In this document: one piece after another, positions 60,232-64,000 of the stretch | Numbering within the stretch: the stretch's first letter is position 1 | How the letters are laid out: each line of letters opens with the position of its first letter | DNA from: an uncultured Lachnospiraceae bacterium | Lineage (GTDB): Bacteria; Bacillota; Clostridia; Lachnospirales; Lachnospiraceae | Assembly (NCBI GenBank): GCA_902781655.1 | Contig: CACZJZ010000004.1 | Location: 62,001 to 126,000, forward strand | Direction: 5' to 3' | Length of the DNA stretch: 64,000 nucleotides | Notes under the pieces: model-generated | Seen by the model: the letters and a program-made list of their open reading frames with translations, nothing else | Told to the model about the DNA's origin: nothing | Databases searched by the model: none | Position numbers and translations under genes: made by a program

Positions 60232-60810
60232 TCAGTCCAGCTCGCGGAGCACCTGCTGCGCCACCTCTCGCTTCGTGAGCGAACGATTCATTGCCTCGGT
60301 CTCCAGATAGCGGTGCGCTGTCTCCTCTGTCATTCCCTTCTTTTCAATCAGCAGGCATTTTGCCCTGGTGATCAGCCCCAGCTCCTCCATCCGGCGGCTG
60401 AGACGGTCGTTGTCCGCCCGAAGTTCCGCAATCCGGCGATGCGCTGTCAGCAGGAGATTCGCACTCTGCACCAGGATCTGCCCGCGCACCGGTCTTGCGA
60501 GGACGAAAACGCCGGCGCCGCGTGTCCGGTACACCGCGCGGTCATAGACATCCGCCGGGACCAGAACGATCACCGGAACCTCGTGACTTGCGATATCCAC
60601 CGCCGACTCCACACCGAACTCGTCCACCGCCGGTGTATTCACGATGAGTGCCATCTCCCGCTTTTCGAGGAGCTTCTGTCTGGCCTGCGCCATGGAAGTC
60701 GCCTGCACGGTCGTCTGAAACACCCCGGCCAGCACCTCCCGGATTGAGCTGTATGTAGATGTGCTCTGCGTCACGATCACCGCGCCGCATCTATCCCTGC
60801 CAGTCATCAT
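60232..60810 (-). CDS. ANTAR-domain RNA-binding antiterminator with pseudo-receiver
   Basis: 192 residues. Residues 8-120 are receiver-like but lack the phospho-acceptor: the strand MALIVNTP has Asn58 where Asp is expected, and the conserved Lys before Pro is Arg106 (VLARPV). A coiled segment (123-142) leads to the ANTAR three-helix RNA-binding domain (about 140-190; MEELGLITRAKCLLIEKKGMTEETAHRYLETEAM). ANTAR proteins bind paired hexaloop hairpins and prevent transcription termination. It begins three bases after the glnA stop with only a weak ribosome site, so it is translationally coupled to glnA. Likely targets are the nitrogen leaders in this window. Confidence 0.9.
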   Translation of the reverse strand: MMTGRDRCGAVIVTQSTSTYSSIREVLAGVFQTTVQATSMAQARQKLLEKREMALIVNTPAVDEFGVESAVDIASHEVPVIVLVPADVYDRAVYRTRGAGVFVLARPVRGQILVQSANLLLTAHRRIAELRADNDRLSRRMEELGLITRAKCLLIEKKGMTEETAHRYLETEAMNRSLTKREVAQQVLRELD

Positions 60811-60813
60811 AAT

Positions 60814-62022
60814 TTATCGTTTCCCGTACAGTCTGACAATATCCTCCGGCACATATTTCCGGACAAATTCACTGCGCTCTGCCACTGCTGCCGCGGCTTG
60901 AAGCGTCTCCGGCAGACGGGCCAGGCCGTCGGTGACTGCTGCGTCCGCCGTGAACAGATTCATGTCGAGACTGGGTGCAGGCTCCAGATTTTCCTCCATA
61001 CCGGACAGGCCTGCGTAAATCAGCAGCGTGTATGCCAGATACGGATTGCACGACGGGTCCGGAGATCGGAGTTCGATCCGCCTTCTCTCCTCCTCCGATG
61101 CCGGAATCCGGATCAGCTGGGAACGGTTTTGCTCCGACCAGCTTACATATTCCGGCGCCTTCTGGCGGCCGAGACGGCTGTAGGATTCCTCCCGCGGATC
61201 GAGGAACAGTGTGATATCCCGGATATATTTCATGATACCCGCCATGAACGCCGCAGAACGATCCACTCCGTCCTCACACTCAACAGACATATTGATATGC
61301 ATGCCATTGCCCGGCGCATCCTTGAGCGGCTTCGGCGAGAAGTCCGCGGACAGGCCATTGCTCTCGCAGATGCTGCGCACCGCCCATTTGAAGGTGGAGG
61401 TATTGTCAGCCGTGGTCATGGCGTCGCTGTACCGGAAATCAATCTCATTCTGTCCCGGCCCCTGCTCATGGTGAGAAGCCTCCGGCGTGATCCCCATGTC
61501 GATCAGTGTAAAGCAAATCTCTCTTCGGATGTTGTCCCCCCGGTCCATCGGTTCGCAGTCCATATACCCCGCGTGATCGATCGGCTCCGTGGTCCGGTTC
61601 CCATTCTCATCCTTACGGAACACATAGAATTCCAGCTCCGGGCCAAAATTCACGCGCACCTTTTTTTCTGCCGCGGCCTTCACCGCCTGCTTCAGCATGT
61701 AGCGGGTGTCCTTCTCATAGGGACGTCCGTCCGGATAGCGGATGTCGCAGAACATCCGCACAACGCGCCCGTCCACCGGTCTCCACGGCACGATGGATAC
61801 TGTGCTCACATCCGGCTTCAGAAAGAGATCGGATTTTTCCTCCGTGCTGAATCCGTGGATCGCCGAGGCGTCGATGGATATGCCATATTTCAGCGCTCTC
61901 GGCAGCTCGCCAGGCATGATCGCGATGTTCTTCTGGTTCCCGAATACATCAAAGAATGCGAGGCGGATGAATTTGACGTTTTCCTCCTCCATGAGCTCCA
62001 TCACATCTTCATTTGTTTTCAT
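60814..62022 (-). CDS. glnA: Glutamine synthetase type I (GlnA family)
   Basis: 402 residues, shorter than the usual 440-470. Motifs: FGPELEFYVF (metal-binding Glu), ASHHEQGPGQNEIDFRY, GNGMHINMS (His), and IRIPASEEERRRIELRSPDPSCNPYLAYTLLI. The segment around the Tyr adenylylation loop of enteric enzymes is absent. With GSIII also present, the organism has two glutamine synthetases. It overlaps the end of dapL by 14 bases; GGGAG lies six bases before ATG 62022. It could also be a GS-like gamma-glutamyl ligase, but the active-site motifs are those of true GlnA. Confidence 0.88.
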   Translation of the reverse strand: MKTNEDVMELMEEENVKFIRLAFFDVFGNQKNIAIMPGELPRALKYGISIDASAIHGFSTEEKSDLFLKPDVSTVSIVPWRPVDGRVVRMFCDIRYPDGRPYEKDTRYMLKQAVKAAAEKKVRVNFGPELEFYVFRKDENGNRTTEPIDHAGYMDCEPMDRGDNIRREICFTLIDMGITPEASHHEQGPGQNEIDFRYSDAMTTADNTSTFKWAVRSICESNGLSADFSPKPLKDAPGNGMHINMSVECEDGVDRSAAFMAGIMKYIRDITLFLDPREESYSRLGRQKAPEYVSWSEQNRSQLIRIPASEEERRRIELRSPDPSCNPYLAYTLLIYAGLSGMEENLEPAPSLDMNLFTADAAVTDGLARLPETLQAAAAVAERSEFVRKYVPEDIVRLYGKR

Positions 62023-63307
62023 GGCTGTCTCCCGATCCGGTCTGGTTCTTCCACTGAGTCATCCGCTCCACCGCGACCACTGTGTTCTCGTAGGTCCCGA
62101 ATGCTGTGAGCCGGAAGAAATGCTCCCCGTGCGGTCCGAAGCCCGACCCCGGCGTCCCGACCACGCCTGCCTCCGCGAGCAGCCGGTCGAAGAATTCCCA
62201 GCTTGTCATTTCTCCCGGCGTGCGGAGCCAGATGTACGGCGCGTTCTCCCCGCCGTACACCCTGAATCCGGCGTCCGCCAGATGGGTGCGGATATAGGCG
62301 GCATTGCGCATGTAGTAGGCGACCTGGGTCCGGGTCTGCTCCTGTCCCTCCGGCGAATAGACGGCTTCGCCCGCCCGCTGGACAATATACGGCGCACCGT
62401 TGAATTTTGTCCCATGGCGACGGTTCCAGAGTCTCTGCAGCGGTACCGCCTCCGTGACGGTTTCTCCGGTCTCCGGACTGATGTAGGTCACCGTTCTGTT
62501 AAGATCCGTTGGCACGACCGCCGCGCCGAGGCGCAGTCCCGTAAAGCCGGCATTCTTGGAGAAGCTCCGCAGCTCGATGGCGCACGTTCTTGCCCCCTCG
62601 CACTCATAAATGCTGTGGGGTACGTCAGGCTGCGTGATATAAGCCTCGTAGGCCGCGTCAAAAATGATCACCGCGCCGTTCCGGTTTGCATAGTCCACCC
62701 ACGCCTGCAGCTGCGGCTTCGTCAGCACCGCGCCGGTCGGATTATTCGGAGAGCAGAGATAAATGAGATCGCAGGCGCCGTCCTCCGGAAGCTGCGGCGC
62801 AAAGCCATTTTCTTCGCTGCAGGGCAGATAAAGCACGCCGTCAAACCCTGCCTTCTCCCGGTTGTACTCCCCGGTTCTGCCGGCCATGACGTTCGTATCG
62901 AGATAGACCGGATAGACCGGGTCGCAGACCGCCACCGTGTTGGAGAGGCCGAAAATCTCCTGAATATTGCCGGAATCGCTCTTGGCGCCATCCGAGATAA
63001 AAATCTCATCCGGACGGATATCGCAGCCGCGGGCGGCATAGTCCGTCCGGACCATCGCCTCCCGGAGAAACGCGTAGCCGTTCTCCGGCCCGTAACCGCG
63101 GAAGGTCTCCTGCTGCCCCATCTCATCGACTGCACGGTGCAGCGCCCCGATGACAGCCGGGCAGAGTGGCTGAGTCACATCGCCAATGCCAAGCCGGATG
63201 ATCTTCACCTCCGGGTGCTCCTCCTGGTAGGCGGAAACTTTCTTTGCAATGGTCGAGAAAAGATAGCTTCCCGGCAGCTTCAGATAATTCTCATTGATTG
63301 TAAACAT
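62009..63307 (-). CDS. dapL: LL-diaminopimelate aminotransferase
   Basis: 432 residues. Makes LL-diaminopimelate directly from tetrahydrodipicolinate and glutamate, the short lysine/peptidoglycan route. PLP-enzyme motifs: LGIGDVTQPL, GAKSDSGNIQEIFG, CDPVYPVYLDTNVMAG, YLCSPNNPTGAVL, IIFDAAYEAYI and RSFSKNAGFTGLR with the PLP lysine. Full length. ATG 63307 has AAGGGG eight bases upstream. It lies 24 bases after purF. Glutamate is its amino donor, which fits the coupling to glnA. Confidence 0.95.
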   Translation of the reverse strand: MFTINENYLKLPGSYLFSTIAKKVSAYQEEHPEVKIIRLGIGDVTQPLCPAVIGALHRAVDEMGQQETFRGYGPENGYAFLREAMVRTDYAARGCDIRPDEIFISDGAKSDSGNIQEIFGLSNTVAVCDPVYPVYLDTNVMAGRTGEYNREKAGFDGVLYLPCSEENGFAPQLPEDGACDLIYLCSPNNPTGAVLTKPQLQAWVDYANRNGAVIIFDAAYEAYITQPDVPHSIYECEGARTCAIELRSFSKNAGFTGLRLGAAVVPTDLNRTVTYISPETGETVTEAVPLQRLWNRRHGTKFNGAPYIVQRAGEAVYSPEGQEQTRTQVAYYMRNAAYIRTHLADAGFRVYGGENAPYIWLRTPGEMTSWEFFDRLLAEAGVVGTPGSGFGPHGEHFFRLTAFGTYENTVVAVERMTQWKNQTGSGDSHENK

Positions 63308-63331
63308 AGACTCAGCCCCTTCCTGTCCGCA

Positions 63332-64000
63332 TTACAGCTCCATCCTGTCCTTGGAGTAATCCTCCGGCACCGCCGTCGGATAGTCGCCGTTGAAGCATGC
63401 ACAGCAGAAATCTCTGCCCGGCTCCGGCTCTTTCCCGTCTACACGCATATTGGCCAGCCTTTTTGCCGCCTCCACGCTCAGATACCCGAGCGAATCCGCG
63501 CCGATGATGTCCGCGATCTCCGGAATGGTGTGGTGACAGGCGATCAGATTTTCCCGCGAGTCGATGTCCGTGCCGTAATAGCAGGGATTCAGGAACGGCG
63601 GCGAGGAGATACGCATATGCACTTCCTTCGCTCCTGCGTCCCTGACCAGCTGAATGATGCGCGCCGATGTCGTGCCGCGCACAATCGAGTCGTCGATCAG
63701 AACGACCCGTCTGCCCTCGATGACGCTCCGGATCGCGTTCAGCTTGAGCCGCACCAGATTGGTGCGTTCCTGCTGGGACGGCGCGATGAAGGTTCTGCCG
63801 ATGTACTTATTCTTGATGAGTCCGAGCGCATACGGGATTCCGGATGCCTCGGCAAAACCGGTGGCTGCATCGAGTCCGGAATCCGGAACGCCGATAACCA
63901 GGTCAGCGTCCGCCGGATGTTCAATGGCCAGTTCCCTGCCCGCTCCGACGCGGTAGTCGTGCACCGACACGCCGTCGATGACAGAATCCGGTCTCGCAAA
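63332..64000 (-). CDS. purF: Amidophosphoribosyltransferase, C-terminal part (5' end beyond window)
   Basis: 223 residues of the C-terminal half are visible. Catalyses the first step of purine synthesis with glutamine as nitrogen donor. Motifs: FARPDSVIDGVSV at the window edge, VIGVPDSGLDAATGFAEASGIPY, FIAPSQQERTNLVRLKLN, the PRPP-binding VVLIDDSIVRGTTS, and the Fe-S or structural cysteines CYYGTDID and CCACFNGDYP. The N-terminal amidotransferase domain lies to the right of the window. Followed closely by dapL. Confidence 0.94.
   Translation of the reverse strand, partial: FARPDSVIDGVSVHDYRVGAGRELAIEHPADADLVIGVPDSGLDAATGFAEASGIPYALGLIKNKYIGRTFIAPSQQERTNLVRLKLNAIRSVIEGRRVVLIDDSIVRGTTSARIIQLVRDAGAKEVHMRISSPPFLNPCYYGTDIDSRENLIACHHTIPEIADIIGADSLGYLSVEAAKRLANMRVDGKEPEPGRDFCCACFNGDYPTAVPEDYSKDRMEL

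Noticed and set aside
1-64000. CRISPR arrays, insertion sequences, prophage or attachment sites
   Set aside because: No spaced direct repeats, transposase or integrase motifs, or tRNA-linked junctions were seen in either strand.

Overview
The window looks like a chromosomal segment of a GC-rich anaerobic Firmicute, most likely a Lachnospiraceae-type clostridium. The supporting genes are a type III glutamine synthetase, LL-diaminopimelate aminotransferase (DapL), a YerB/DUF3048 lipoprotein, group B and PAS-linked group C [FeFe] hydrogenases, an ANTAR antiterminator, and strong AGGAGG ribosome sites before nearly every gene. Most genes lie on the minus strand. I saw no rRNA, tRNA, CRISPR array or insertion sequence.

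Layout. (1) 1-17.1 kb, one long minus-strand polysaccharide operon. In transcription order it encodes dTDP-rhamnose precursor enzymes (rfbB, rfbA, rfbC), a Wzm/Wzt-type ABC exporter whose ATPase carries a C-terminal carbohydrate-binding domain, a methyltransferase fused to a kinase-like domain (WbdD-like), multidomain GT2 glycosyltransferases, a phosphohexomutase, and a polyprenyl-phosphate sugar transferase cut by the left edge. (2) 17.2-31 kb, envelope genes: a rhomboid protease just downstream of a membrane-anchored GH25 lysozyme, a pair of half-size EamA transporters, an SGNH-like membrane protein, a rhodanese-TtcA fusion, galactokinase, and an O-acylation set (DUF2142-like membrane protein, MBOAT, AlgX/DHHW partner). 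(3) 30.8-38 kb: a DUF3048 lipoprotein, GH13 and GH32 glycosidases, murF and ddl. (4) 38.3-50.6 kb, nitrogen assimilation: glnN-gltB-gltD-amt (the last fused to a PII domain) on the minus strand, divergent from asnB. (5) 50.6-54.7 kb: a CDF transporter, DAHP synthase, a plus-strand unit with tiny ORFs, and a MATE transporter. (6) 54.8-60 kb: a group B [FeFe] hydrogenase with a Rex-like operator in its promoter, then an operon for a NuoE-like ferredoxin, a sensory group C [FeFe] hydrogenase and a SpoIIE-type PP2C phosphatase. (7) 60.2-64 kb: purF (cut by the right edge), dapL, glnA and an ANTAR regulator.

How the parts fit. The nitrogen genes probably form one regulatory circuit. The leaders of glnN, asnB and amt each carry an intrinsic terminator whose 5' arm overlaps a small hairpin with a six-base loop having A at position 1 and G at position 4, the reported ANTAR recognition signature, and an ANTAR protein is encoded beside glnA. 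The polysaccharide operon holds the parts of a capped-chain export system of the E. coli O8/O9a type (WbdD cap, Wzt reader, Wzm pore), here in what looks like a Gram-positive. The sensory hydrogenase operon lies directly upstream of the group B hydrogenase and could relay a hydrogen or redox signal through the phosphatase.
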